From: Bacillus pseudomycoides DSM 12442
Lineage (GTDB): Bacteria > Bacillota > Bacilli > Bacillales > Bacillaceae_G
Length of the DNA: 64,000 nt
NCBI RefSeq assembly: GCF_000161455.1
Contig: NZ_CM000745.1
Coordinates: 3,332,355 to 3,396,354 of the forward strand
Reading direction: 5' to 3'
The notes below the pieces were generated by a model. That model saw nothing but the letters and a program-made list of their open reading frames with translations. It did not search any database and was not told the DNA's origin. Made by a program: the position numbers and the translations under genes. The number at the start of each line of letters is the position of its first letter. The first letter of the stretch is position 1. Shown here in pieces: positions 43,427 to 51,711 of the stretch.

Positions 43427-44094
43427 CTAACTCGATTCTTCTCTTGTTTCGTATATTGCGGAAACAATGAATAGACCACAAAAAACACTTGTAAATCCAG
43501 AAACTATTATACTCCCTATTTGTAAAATTTGAAAATAGGGGTCTAGCAACGCGTGCATAGTAAACACTACTAACGCCGTAATCATCGTCCATCCCCAATA
43601 TTTCCTTTTCTCTCTTGCTGAAACTATATCTACTTTTATTTGAAAATCTCGATGTTTCTATAGAACATATATAAGCAGCAAAAAAACAAGACATGTACTC
43701 CCGTGCTGCATGAATTTATATATCGGCATGGAATATATATGTTGTTGTAGAGATGGTAAATTCATAACAAAATAACCCATCTTATGGGTAAAAGCATCCC
43801 AAACGAAATGTGTAAGCATACCGAATAATGCAGAATAGAGAAAAACAAAAATTTCTTTCCCTGAAGTAAGCCTCCATGGAATAGATGCTACATAACGATA
43901 GTAGACTGAAAACGAGCGGTAAGTTCAAATAAAAGAACCCTAAATGTATGTCCAATGACACCATATGGTCGAAAATGCAAAAAATATTCAAAATCGGGTA
44001 CCATACTTCCTAATACTAGCGCTGTTACTGAAACATATCGTTGTTTCTTGCAAAAAGGAATGACAGCAGCAGGATGCGCAAATGTAAACGGCAT
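43427..44094 (-). pseudogene. DUF4184-like membrane protein, frameshifted
   Basis: Begins intact behind AAGGGAG: MPFTFAHPAAVIPFCKK then GSMVPDFEYFLHFRPYG. Reading continues only after two frame changes, first near HTF (to FFYLNLPLVFS) and then to YYRYVASIPWR, FGMLTHFVWDAFTHKMG. One in-frame TAG follows IYVL near 43664, and the same frame then runs on to the stop at 43427 (ALLDPYFQILQIG, FCGLFIVSAIYETREE). The reconstructed protein is about 222 residues, normal for DUF4184. Confidence 0.75.
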
Positions 44095-44256
44095 ATGTTA
44101 CTCCCTTCTGAAACCAAAAAAATATTTCTATGTAAGACACCCTCTATCATAACGATATCGATTCTTGATATGCAACACTTATTTTGACATTGGAATATCC
44201 ACAACTTACATGATACAATCCAAATGTAATATTTAGGAAATGGAAGTGATATCATT

Positions 44257-44507
44257 TTGTCCCTAATGTTTGTCTTTCTCCTTATTCTATTAGAACTTTT
44301 TATAACCACGTATATAGGCTTTTTTCTATGGAAATATATAAAAATAGTAAAGTATATTCCAAATCTACTAGTTTTTATAGCTACTATACTGATTTTTATT
44401 ATAAAGAGACACACCTATGGCTGGGAAGGACTAGGTTTCTCGGCTTTGCAAGTTGCCTGATCCTTGTACTTGCTGCTATATTAGAAACAAAATCTTCAAC
44501 GAATTGA
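44257..44507 (+). pseudogene. YesK-like membrane protein with a late frameshift
   Basis: TTG start behind GGAAGTG gives MSLMFVFLLILLELFITTY and continues to RHTYGWEGLGF, then hits a stop in the wrong frame. Adding one base at the T-run near 44436 gives FLGFASCLILVLAAILETKS and a normal stop at 44507, an 83-residue three-helix protein like YesK. The unshifted 67-residue product may still be made. Confidence 0.6.
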
Positions 44508-44517
44508 GGTATATATT

Positions 44518-45270
44518 TTGAATGAGCGTACAGCCTTTCTAAAGAACGTCTCCTTACAAAAAGAACATATCCCTAATTTTTCCGTGTATCCATATTGCTT
44601 ACCCGCTATCCGAACATTACAATCACTAGACTTCCATCCAAATGTAACATTTATAATTGGAGAAAATGGAACTGGGAAGTCTACATTGTTAGAAGCCCTC
44701 GCCATCGCTTTAGGATTTAATGCGGAAGGTGGAACAAAAAATTTCCGTTTTGCTACACATGATTCGCATTCATCTTTACACAAATATATTCGCGTAGCAA
44801 AAAGCGTCGCGACACCAAAAGACGGATTCTTTCTGCGAGCAGAATCATTTTATAATGTTGCTTCTTATATCGATGAAATTGATTCTGAACAATTTTTGGG
44901 AGGTAAGGTTATTGATTCATATGGTGGTATTTCCTTACACAATCAATCACATGGTGAATCATTTTTTTCTTTATTTATGAACCGTTTTACAGGACAAAGC
45001 TTATATATTTTAGACGAGCCTGAAGCAGCTTTATCTCCAATGAGGCAGCTTTCTATGCTCATTCGTATGCGTGAATTAGCAGAGCAAGGATCACAATTCA
45101 TTATCGCAACTCACTCTCCTATTTTGATGGCTTATCCAGAGTCCAATATATATTCTTTCTCACAAGAAGGAATCACAGAAGCAATCCTAGAGGAAACTGA
45201 GCATTATCAAACGATGAAACTCTTTTTCGAGAATCGGGATCGCTTGTTTCATCATTTGTTCCAATCATAA
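44518..45270 (+). CDS. AAA-type ATPase
   Basis: 250 residues. Walker A IIGENGTGKSTLL (about 47-55), signature-like SHGESFFSLF, Walker B LYILDEPEAALSP, switch His in IIATHSPIL. This is the compact RecF/SMC-like ATPase head without a coiled-coil arm or known partner. Start TTG behind GAGGTATAT. Stand-alone ATPases of this type are common in Bacillus; target unknown. Confidence 0.8.
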   Translation: MNERTAFLKNVSLQKEHIPNFSVYPYCLPAIRTLQSLDFHPNVTFIIGENGTGKSTLLEALAIALGFNAEGGTKNFRFATHDSHSSLHKYIRVAKSVATPKDGFFLRAESFYNVASYIDEIDSEQFLGGKVIDSYGGISLHNQSHGESFFSLFMNRFTGQSLYILDEPEAALSPMRQLSMLIRMRELAEQGSQFIIATHSPILMAYPESNIYSFSQEGITEAILEETEHYQTMKLFFENRDRLFHHLFQS

Positions 45271-45305
45271 AGAAAAAGGTAATATTACTCGTTGATACCC
45301 AAAAA

Positions 45306-45336
45306 AAGAAGGAGCAGCTCGCTGCTCCTTCTTTTT
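45306..45336. terminator. Bidirectional terminator, ATPase and thiolase
   Basis: AGAAGGAGCAG pairs with CTGCTCCTTCT around CTCG, with A/T runs on both sides. Confidence 0.9.
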
Positions 45337-46511
45337 TATAGTGCTTCTATAAATAACGCTACTCCAATGCCACCACCGACACAAAGAGATGCAATTCCTT
45401 TTTCTAAACCTCGTCTTTTTAATTCGTGAATTAAACTTACCGTAATACGTGCACCTGTGCAACCAATTGGATGTCCAAGTCCAACACCACTTCCGTTGAC
45501 ATTTACTTTCTCACGATTTAAGCCAAGTTCCTTCTCAACCGCTAAGTATTGTGCAGCAAAGGCTTCATTGATTTCCAATAAATCAGCATCTTCTAATGAC
45601 CAATTTACTTTCTCTAAACCTTTACGAATTGCTGGTGCTGGACCAATCCCCATAATCTTCGGATCTACCCCAGCTACAGAATAACCAACAATTCTAGCTA
45701 ATGGTTGTAAGCCTTTCTCCTTAGCCTTTTCTTCACTCATTAATACTAAAACTGCACTTCCATCATTAATACCCGAGGAATTCCCTGCAGTTACTGATCC
45801 ACCTTTACGAAATGCTGGCTTTAGCCCCGCCAATTTTTCTGCTGTAATATCTGCACGTGGATGTTCATCTTTTAAAAATACTACTTCTTTTCTACGCTCT
45901 TTTATTGTAATAGGAACAATTTGCTCATCAAAATAGCCTGATTCAATTGCCTGAAGCGCTAATTGATGGCTACGCAGCGCAACTTCATCTTGTTCCTCCC
46001 TTGTAATCTCATATTGTTCAACTAAATTTTCCGCTGTTTCGCCCATCATAATATGATGCAACGGATCTTCTAAAACTTCCCACACCGTATCACGAATTTC
46101 TCCGTGCTGAAGACGTTGTCCCCAGCGGTGCTGTTTCAATGCATAAGGGCTTGAGCTCATCGCTTCTACTCCACCTGCAACAACAACTTCACTTACGCCT
46201 AATTGTATTTGCATTGCCGCTGACATAATCGCTTGCATACCTGAAGAACATTGGCGCTGGATCGTATAACCTGTAACTGTATCTGGAAATCCTGCTGCTA
46301 ATGCAGCTGTTCGGGCTGTATTCGCCTCATCTGTTCTTTGAATACAATGACCTAAAATCACTTCATCAACTTCATGTGGTTCCACTCCGCCTCTTTTTAC
46401 AGCTTCCTGAAGTACAGGAACAGCTAATTCCACTGGTGTTACATTTTTTAATGCTCCTCCAAAAGTTCCAATTGGTGAACGAACTGCAGCTGTAATGACA
46501 ACATTATGCAT
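45336..46511 (-). CDS. Acetyl-CoA acyltransferase (thiolase)
   Basis: 391 residues. Acyl-enzyme cysteine 88 in QRQCSSGMQA; NEAFAAQ; GLGHPIGCTGAR with the catalytic His and second Cys; and C-terminal CVGGGIGVALFIE. It either condenses two acetyl-CoA or cleaves 3-ketoacyl-CoA; the sequence alone does not decide. A 3-hydroxybutyrate dehydrogenase-like gene lies 3 kb away, so ketone-body or PHB metabolism is possible. Confidence 0.88.
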   Translation of the reverse strand: MHNVVITAAVRSPIGTFGGALKNVTPVELAVPVLQEAVKRGGVEPHEVDEVILGHCIQRTDEANTARTAALAAGFPDTVTGYTIQRQCSSGMQAIMSAAMQIQLGVSEVVVAGGVEAMSSSPYALKQHRWGQRLQHGEIRDTVWEVLEDPLHHIMMGETAENLVEQYEITREEQDEVALRSHQLALQAIESGYFDEQIVPITIKERRKEVVFLKDEHPRADITAEKLAGLKPAFRKGGSVTAGNSSGINDGSAVLVLMSEEKAKEKGLQPLARIVGYSVAGVDPKIMGIGPAPAIRKGLEKVNWSLEDADLLEINEAFAAQYLAVEKELGLNREKVNVNGSGVGLGHPIGCTGARITVSLIHELKRRGLEKGIASLCVGGGIGVALFIEAL

Positions 46512-46632
46512 CTTGCACTTGCCCCTCTCTTATGTACCCTAGTAAGTTTTTGGATGGTATAACATAAGATGTATATCTGCATTTATCATACTACAAATAT
46601 ACCGAAAAAATCAAAATATTTAATATAATAAA

Positions 46633-46657
46633 AATAGGAGGAATATTCCCTCCTATT
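46633..46657 (-). terminator. Terminator of the Nudix gene, over its stop codon
   Basis: AATAGGAGG pairs with CCTCCTATT, followed by TTTTATT on the minus strand. Confidence 0.8.
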
Positions 46658-47102
46658 CTGTTAGTGCATATAAAAATTTTTGTAAAATTTTCTCTGTTGT
46701 TTTATTTAAATTTGGCAACTTTTCAGCAGGAAAATATCGAAGGTCCAACCCTTCTTCATCAAGCTTTATTTCTCCGCTCACATAATGTGCTTGATATAGA
46801 TGAATCACATTATAAATTTCATCCCCATTTGGATAACGATAATATACATCTTTCCCAGAAAGAACACCAAGAAACTGCAACATCTTCGCTTCTAACCCAG
46901 TTTCTTCAAATAGCTCTCGTCGAGCCGTTTCTTCCGTCGTTTCTCCTAGTTCCATCGCGCCACCTGGTACACCCCAATCATATGTATCCGAACGATATTG
47001 AAGCAATACCTCTTGTTTTTCGTTTAAAATAATCACAGCTGCTCCTACAAGAATGAGCGGCCTTGTACCGACTGATTTTCGTAATTCTTCAATATACCCC
47101 AT
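46653..47102 (-). CDS. Nudix hydrolase
   Basis: 149 residues. The Nudix box is complete: GGAMELGETTEETARRELFE then ETGLEA. It hydrolyses a nucleoside diphosphate-linked substrate with Mg2+; substrate unknown. ATG at 47102 (MGYIEELRKSVG) follows GAAAGGAG; the longer open frame is rejected. Confidence 0.88.
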   Translation of the reverse strand: MGYIEELRKSVGTRPLILVGAAVIILNEKQEVLLQYRSDTYDWGVPGGAMELGETTEETARRELFEETGLEAKMLQFLGVLSGKDVYYRYPNGDEIYNVIHLYQAHYVSGEIKLDEEGLDLRYFPAEKLPNLNKTTEKILQKFLYALTE

Positions 47103-47190
47103 TATATAAACTCTCCTTTCCTCTCCTTCCTTATCATAGCAAAATTCCTTATTTTTTTGTGTGATGTGAAAAAATATTCCTACTAACAAA

Positions 47191-47214
47191 AAAAGGAAGC
47201 ATTCGCTCCCTTTT
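47191..47214 (-). terminator. Terminator of the 97-residue gene
   Basis: AAAAGGGAGC pairs with GCTTCCTTTT, followed by TTTGT on the minus strand. Confidence 0.75.
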
Positions 47215-47222
47215 CATTACAT

Positions 47223-47516
47223 TTATTTTCGAAAACTTTCATATTTAACTGCTTCAAATGCTTTTTCAATCTCTTCATTTCGATAATGAACGTATGTAAA
47301 GCGCCCTAATTCTACTAACCGAGCGATTTCTTGTAATGTTTTTTGCTGCTCATATGTCTCTTCAATCGTTACCTGTACATAAAATTTCATAAGTGGATGT
47401 TCATATAAAGACTCTCCAACTTCCACATATACACCCTTCACCCCTTGAACCACCTTTACATAACTTGCAAACTGGTAAACAGCTTCTCGGTCTGATACAA
47501 TTTTTAATGTATACAT
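47223..47516 (-). CDS. Conserved hypothetical protein, 97 residues
   Basis: Soluble alpha/beta protein (YTLKIVSDREAVYQFASYVK, KFYVQVTIEETYEQQKTLQE). No family is recognised and there are no catalytic motifs. Start ATG behind GGGGGAGAATGT. It has its own terminator. Confidence 0.6.
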   Translation of the reverse strand: MYTLKIVSDREAVYQFASYVKVVQGVKGVYVEVGESLYEHPLMKFYVQVTIEETYEQQKTLQEIARLVELGRFTYVHYRNEEIEKAFEAVKYESFRK

Positions 47517-47824
47517 ACATTCTCCCCCTTTTCTTTTACTATAGCAGAATAAATAACATATAATGTAATTAAACTATGAATATTTTTCGACTTCTTTTAC
47601 TCATTCTTATATTCCGTTCTGCATTAATCTATATTTTGCTTGTCAGTCAAAAAAACAGCTATCAATAAACAAATTACACCAATGTACCTTCTCTCAATTT
47701 ATATAAATATTGGATTTTTTCAATTTATTAAAATACATCCCTTTATAGGGTTTATATCCATACATAGTACTTTCCCGTCACATACAGTATAGCAATAGAC
47801 TGTTTTCCATTTGAGGTGTTTCTA

Positions 47825-48442
47825 ATGGATCCATACGTAAATATATGTATTTGCATTACTCCAGGCTCCGATATTACAGACGACCGTATTGCAAAAGACT
47901 TAGCAGTCGCCGAATCAATATGGCAGCCAATTTCATTTCAAATTAAAGACGTTATTATACTAAATGAATCATTTAGATTTCACGATGGTGAAATTAGTTA
48001 TATTGATTCTATCCAAATCCAACCAAAAGTTTCTTCTTTTTTTAACACTTGCTCATCACAAATTCCAAATTGTGACATTTATATTTGTTATATTGGAAGC
48101 AATTATTTTAAAGAGCAATCCGTAATTGCATGTGCCTATTCATTCGTTATAAACCAAATCCTCACAGGTTATATCATCCTTACTAACGCCGCTTCTCCTA
48201 TGAAAAATATATATACGCTTGCTCATGAAATTGGTCATATTTTATTCACACGACGTATAGAAGGGAAACTTACACATGCTGACCCTCACTCGCAAACCGG
48301 CTCTGAACATCACCCTTCTTCCACAAACCTCATGTATCCAATTGTACCTCGTCCTGATCAAGTACACATTGATTCTTTATTAACAAAAGAACAGCGAGCA
48401 TTATCTTTACAAAGTTCTTTATTACACAAAGAAAAACAGTAA
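47825..48442 (+). CDS. Metzincin-like zinc metalloprotease
   Basis: 205 residues, no signal peptide. LAHEIGHILF gives the HExxH zinc/catalytic motif, and STNLMYPIV is a Met-turn like that of matrixins. The usual third histidine at HExxHxxGxxH is absent (Arg there). Possible replacements are the histidines in LTHADPHSQ and GSEHHP within a long insertion. ATG at 47825 follows TTGAGGTG. Substrate unknown. Confidence 0.65.
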   Translation: MDPYVNICICITPGSDITDDRIAKDLAVAESIWQPISFQIKDVIILNESFRFHDGEISYIDSIQIQPKVSSFFNTCSSQIPNCDIYICYIGSNYFKEQSVIACAYSFVINQILTGYIILTNAASPMKNIYTLAHEIGHILFTRRIEGKLTHADPHSQTGSEHHPSSTNLMYPIVPRPDQVHIDSLLTKEQRALSLQSSLLHKEKQ

Positions 48443-48460
48443 CCCATTCGTTACTGTTTA
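48434..48460 (+). terminator. Terminator of the protease gene
   Basis: AACAGTAAC pairs with GTTACTGTT, overlapping the stop codon, with a weak T tail. Confidence 0.6.
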
Positions 48461-48514
48461 AAATAAAATATTCCAGTCTATATGCCCAATACCGGCCACA
48501 AAGAAAAGGCGATC

Positions 48515-48938
48515 CTATATATTCACTTTTCTTGTCTCTAATTTTGTATGAATCATTACAAGAACAAATAAAATAGCTAATTTTATAAACCCTATCCGAA
48601 AAGCCATTTTACGGGAAGCTATATTAGGTGCTACAAGTGCGATCATTCATGCCATACCCAATACATTGAACGAATGAAATCTGTAATGGCCCGTTATCAT
48701 TTACAATTAAAATGGAAGCAATAACCCAAAATACAACAATATTCATCACTGTATATCCGATTTGTTTCCAGCTCTCTCTTCGATCTTTTTCCATTACCCG
48801 AACAAGCTCATTTACATATACTTTCGGTGAGCTTCCAAAAATATCCTCTATACTTTTCCCATCATTCTCACCTTCAATTAAGTGTAGTTCTGCATCTTCT
48901 AAAAAACTCTCAATATCACTTTCTTTGATAACCTTTGC
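48515..48938 (-). pseudogene. PadR-linked membrane protein, decayed
   Basis: Reads VIKESDIESFLEDAELHL, DGKSIEDIFGSSPKVYVNEL, SWKQIGYTVMNIVVFWVIAS, then after a frameshift near 48655 IALVAPNIASRKMAFRIGFI and KLAILFVLVMIHTKLETRK. No start codon is found where the family would begin (an ATG seems lost near GGCAAAGGTTATC). The type (helical head plus membrane segments, DUF1129/HAAS-like) is usually cotranscribed with PadR. Confidence 0.65.
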
Positions 48939-49269
48939 CGCCGCGCCTCCCCTTTCCTTTCAGCAAACGCCCTACACTACTTTGCATCGCTTCCCAGCGA
49001 TCCATAAATTCATCCAGTGTATCTTCACCTTTTTATGTTAATATATAATATTTTCGCTTTGGACCAGATGGAGATTCCTTCATTGTACTTGTTATTAGCC
49101 CTGCCTTTTGCATCCATATTAATAACGGATAAATACTTCCTTCACTTGTCATTGTGAAACCATACTTGGCTAGCTTTTCACTCATTTCATAGCCATATAT
49201 TTCGCCTTCAGAAATAATGGCAAGAAGACCTCCTTCTAAAATCCCTTTCAGCATTTGACTTGTCGACAT
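48916..49269 (-). pseudogene. PadR-family regulator with premature stop
   Basis: Codons 1-78 are a normal PadR winged helix (MSTSQMLKGILEGGLLAIIS, GSIYPLLIWMQKAGLI, GPKRKYYILT), ended by TAA at 49033-49035. The same frame continues KGEDTLDEFMDRWEAMQSSV, the expected C-terminal helix. A single change GAA to TAA explains it. The 78-residue product lacks its dimer helix. The operator upstream is intact. Confidence 0.8.
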
Positions 49270-49284
49270 GATCCAAATCCTCCC

Positions 49285-49307
49285 TCTATCTTGTTATGCA
49301 AGATAGA
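49285..49307. promoter_or_regulatory. Operator palindrome of padR
   Basis: TCTATCTTG and CAAGATAGA are exact complements around TTATG, 16 bp before the padR ATG. Likely the autoregulatory site of this PadR. Confidence 0.6.
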
Positions 49308-49403
49308 TAACCACATTTTTCCCAAAATCTTTGCAGGATTTTCGTTACACCTCCTCTAAATAGAGCAATAAGATAAATTCTATATAAAGGGGTGTTTTTC
49401 ATT

Positions 49404-50180
49404 GTGGTTACAAATCGTGTTGTCTTTTTAACAGGTGCTGCAAGTGGTATTGGTTATGAAATGGGAAATGCATTTGCAAAAGAAGGAGCACAAGTGGTCA
49501 TTAGTGATCGCCTTGAAGATCGTGCAAAGGAAGCTGCCGAACAGTTGCGCAAGGAAGGATATGAGGCAATCGGTCTAAGATGTGATGTTACATCTGAGCA
49601 AGAAATATCAGAAGCTATTTCTGAAACTATTACTAATTTCGGCTCACTTGATGTGTTAATAAATAATGCTGGTATGCAACACGTCTCACCAATTGAAGAA
49701 TTTCCAACCGATAAGTTTGAACTTCTTATTCAAATCATGCAAATTGCGCCGTTCATTGCAATAAAACATGCGTTTCCAATTATGAAAAAACAAAAGTATG
49801 GACGAATTATTAATATTGCATCTATTAACGGTCTTGTCGGATTTGCTGGAAAGGCTGCCTATAATAGTGCCAAACACGGTGTGATTGGTTTAACAAAAGT
49901 TGCTGCCTTAGAAGGAGCTGTACACGGCATTACTGTAAATGCTCTTTGCCCAGGCTATGTTGATACGCCTCTTGTCAGGAATCAACTCCAAGATTTAGCG
50001 ACAACACGAAACGTTCCACTAGAAAGAGTATTAGAGGATGTCATCTATCCCCTCGTACCTCAAAAACGATTGCTAGCTGTTCAGGAAATTGCCGATTATG
50101 CTTTATTTTTAGCAAGTAAAAAAGCAAAAGGAATAACCGGCCAAGCAGTTGTTATTGATGGGGGTTATACGACGCAATAA
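49404..50180 (+). CDS. 3-hydroxybutyrate dehydrogenase-like SDR
   Basis: 258 residues. NAD site TGAASGIGYEMGNAFA, NNAGMQHVSPIEEF, catalytic Ser in NIASINGLVG and YNSAKHG. MQHVSPIEEFP and NALCPGYVDTPLVRNQ are typical of D-3-hydroxybutyrate dehydrogenase, which interconverts 3-hydroxybutyrate and acetoacetate. GTG at 49404 is chosen because the GTG at 49392 overlaps the ribosome site AAAGGGG. Confidence 0.85.
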   Translation: MVTNRVVFLTGAASGIGYEMGNAFAKEGAQVVISDRLEDRAKEAAEQLRKEGYEAIGLRCDVTSEQEISEAISETITNFGSLDVLINNAGMQHVSPIEEFPTDKFELLIQIMQIAPFIAIKHAFPIMKKQKYGRIINIASINGLVGFAGKAAYNSAKHGVIGLTKVAALEGAVHGITVNALCPGYVDTPLVRNQLQDLATTRNVPLERVLEDVIYPLVPQKRLLAVQEIADYALFLASKKAKGITGQAVVIDGGYTTQ

Positions 50181-50189
50181 TCTTTGTTA

Positions 50190-50226
50190 CAAAAGGCTTT
50201 GCTCATTGAGAGCAAAGCCTTTTGTC
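50190..50226. terminator. Bidirectional terminator, SDR and YvrJ genes
   Basis: AAAAGGCTTTGCTC pairs with GAGCAAAGCCTTTT around ATTGA. The YvrJ stop (50225-50227) abuts it. Confidence 0.88.
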
Positions 50227-50386
50227 ATTTTGTTTCGTGCGGAGCTTCATACCTTGTCATCTGTTGTGGTAATTTCTCAATTGCAACAATTACACCATCT
50301 AATTTACTTTCAATACGATGCAGTAAATATAATGTCACAACAATTGGAAATCCAACATTACCGATCATAGATATCCATTCCCCCAT
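50225..50386 (-). CDS. YvrJ-family small membrane protein
   Basis: 53 residues: MGEWISMIGNVGFPIVVTLY then LLHRIESKLDGVIVAIEKLP. The NVGFPIxVTxYLLxRIExKLD pattern defines the YvrJ family (one membrane helix). Start ATG behind AAAGGAGGGG. Function unknown. Confidence 0.82.
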   Translation of the reverse strand: MGEWISMIGNVGFPIVVTLYLLHRIESKLDGVIVAIEKLPQQMTRYEAPHETK

Positions 50387-50461
50387 CTATTTCCCCTCCT
50401 TTCTTTTAAATAAATAAGCAAAAGAAAGGAAATTGGGCAATAAAAAAACAAGCTACTGTAT

Positions 50462-50659
50462 ATTATATATATCCCTTTTAATTTTCCGACATATAAGTCG
50501 CAGTTATGAAAACAAAAGAAGTTCTCCACTCATTTTCTCCTTCTATTTTCATATGGCATGGGGCTAAAAAAGGCATTGACCGCCCTACCCATAGGCGGAT
50601 GCTCTCTTCCACCTTAAAGGAATGGCTTTATGTCGGTCTTTCAATGCGTATTTATATAG
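50462..50659 (+). repeat. Dispersed repeat, family A, copy 5
   Basis: Contains TTTTCCGACATATAAGTCG, GCATGGGGC, GGATGCTCTCT, CCACCTTAAAGG, TTTATGTCGGTCTTTCAAT and ends GTATTTATATA. Its right end overlaps the last codons and stop of mtnA on the other strand. Confidence 0.75.
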
Positions 50660-51711
50660 CTTGTTTTCTCAAATAATGAAGCAATCTCTACGGCATAATC
50701 TCCTTGTAGAATTCCTTTTTCAGTAATAATTCCAGTAATTAGATCATGAGGAGTTACATCAAATGCAGGATTATAAACACCGACTCCCTCGGGAGAAATT
50801 TGTTTTCCAAAAATCTTTGTAACTTCAGTCTCATCTCGTTCTTCAATTACAATTTCAGCACCAGTTTTTTTCGTAATATCAAATGTAGAAAGTGGAGCAG
50901 CAACGTAGAAAGGAATATGAAAATATTTTGCTAGTATAGCTAAATTCAAGGTTCCTATTTTATTTGCTGTATCACCATTTGCGACAATTCGATCTGCTCC
51001 TACAATAATAACAGAAATATTTTTTGTTCGAATAGCATGTGCCGCCATATTGTCCGTAATGAGCGTTACATCAACACCAGCTTGTTGCAATTCCCATGTA
51101 GTAAGACGTGCTCCTTGCAAAACAGGTCTTGTTTCACATGCATAAGCTCGTAAATTCACCCCACGCTCTTTTCCAATATAAAATGGAGCTAACGCTGTTC
51201 CATAACGAGCAGTAGCAATACTTCCGGCGTTACAAATCGTTAAAATATGGTCACCATCTTTAAACCTAGTTAAAGCATGCTCTCCAATACTACGACATAT
51301 ATTTTCATCTTCTTGCTGAATTTTAAGTGCTTCCTCTTCTAATATTTTTCTTGCTTCTTTTATTGTTGTTGCTTGCTTAATAGAAGCTGACATGCGATCA
51401 ATTGCCCAAAATAAATTAACAGCTGTCGGACGTGAAGTTGCTAAATAATTACAATCACTTTTAAACTTTTTTTCAAATTCAGTGATATTCGTAACATTAT
51501 ATTTTTTTACTGCAAGTGCTAATCCAAAAGCAACTGTAATACCAATTGCAGGTGCCCCGCGCACTTCTAACATAACAATACTTTTCCACACATCTTCAAT
51601 AGTGTTCAACGTTTTATATTCTACAACATGCGGTAACCGCGTTTGATTTAATAATGCAATAGAATCTCCTTTCCAACTTATAGAACGCGGAACGGCAACT
51701 GTTGTGTTCAT
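50643..51711 (-). CDS. mtnA: Methylthioribose-1-phosphate isomerase
   Basis: 356 residues, eIF2B-alpha fold. It converts methylthioribose-1-P to methylthioribulose-1-P. Active-site motifs are GAPAIGITVAFGLALA (near 53), ICNAGSIATARYGTALAP with the catalytic Cys (near 160), and VGADRIVANGDTANKIGT with the Asp. The last residues and the TGA lie within the end of a dispersed repeat. The ATG overlaps the mtnK stop by 4 bp, so the two are translationally coupled. Confidence 0.94.

Noticed and set aside
44025..44414. 129-codon minus frame opposite the YesK-like gene
   Set aside because: Shadow frame across two decayed genes, with basic low-complexity composition and no start signal.
47576..47668. 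30-codon plus frame MNIFRLLLLILIF...
   Set aside because: Looks like a membrane peptide but has no ribosome site and is too short to support alone.
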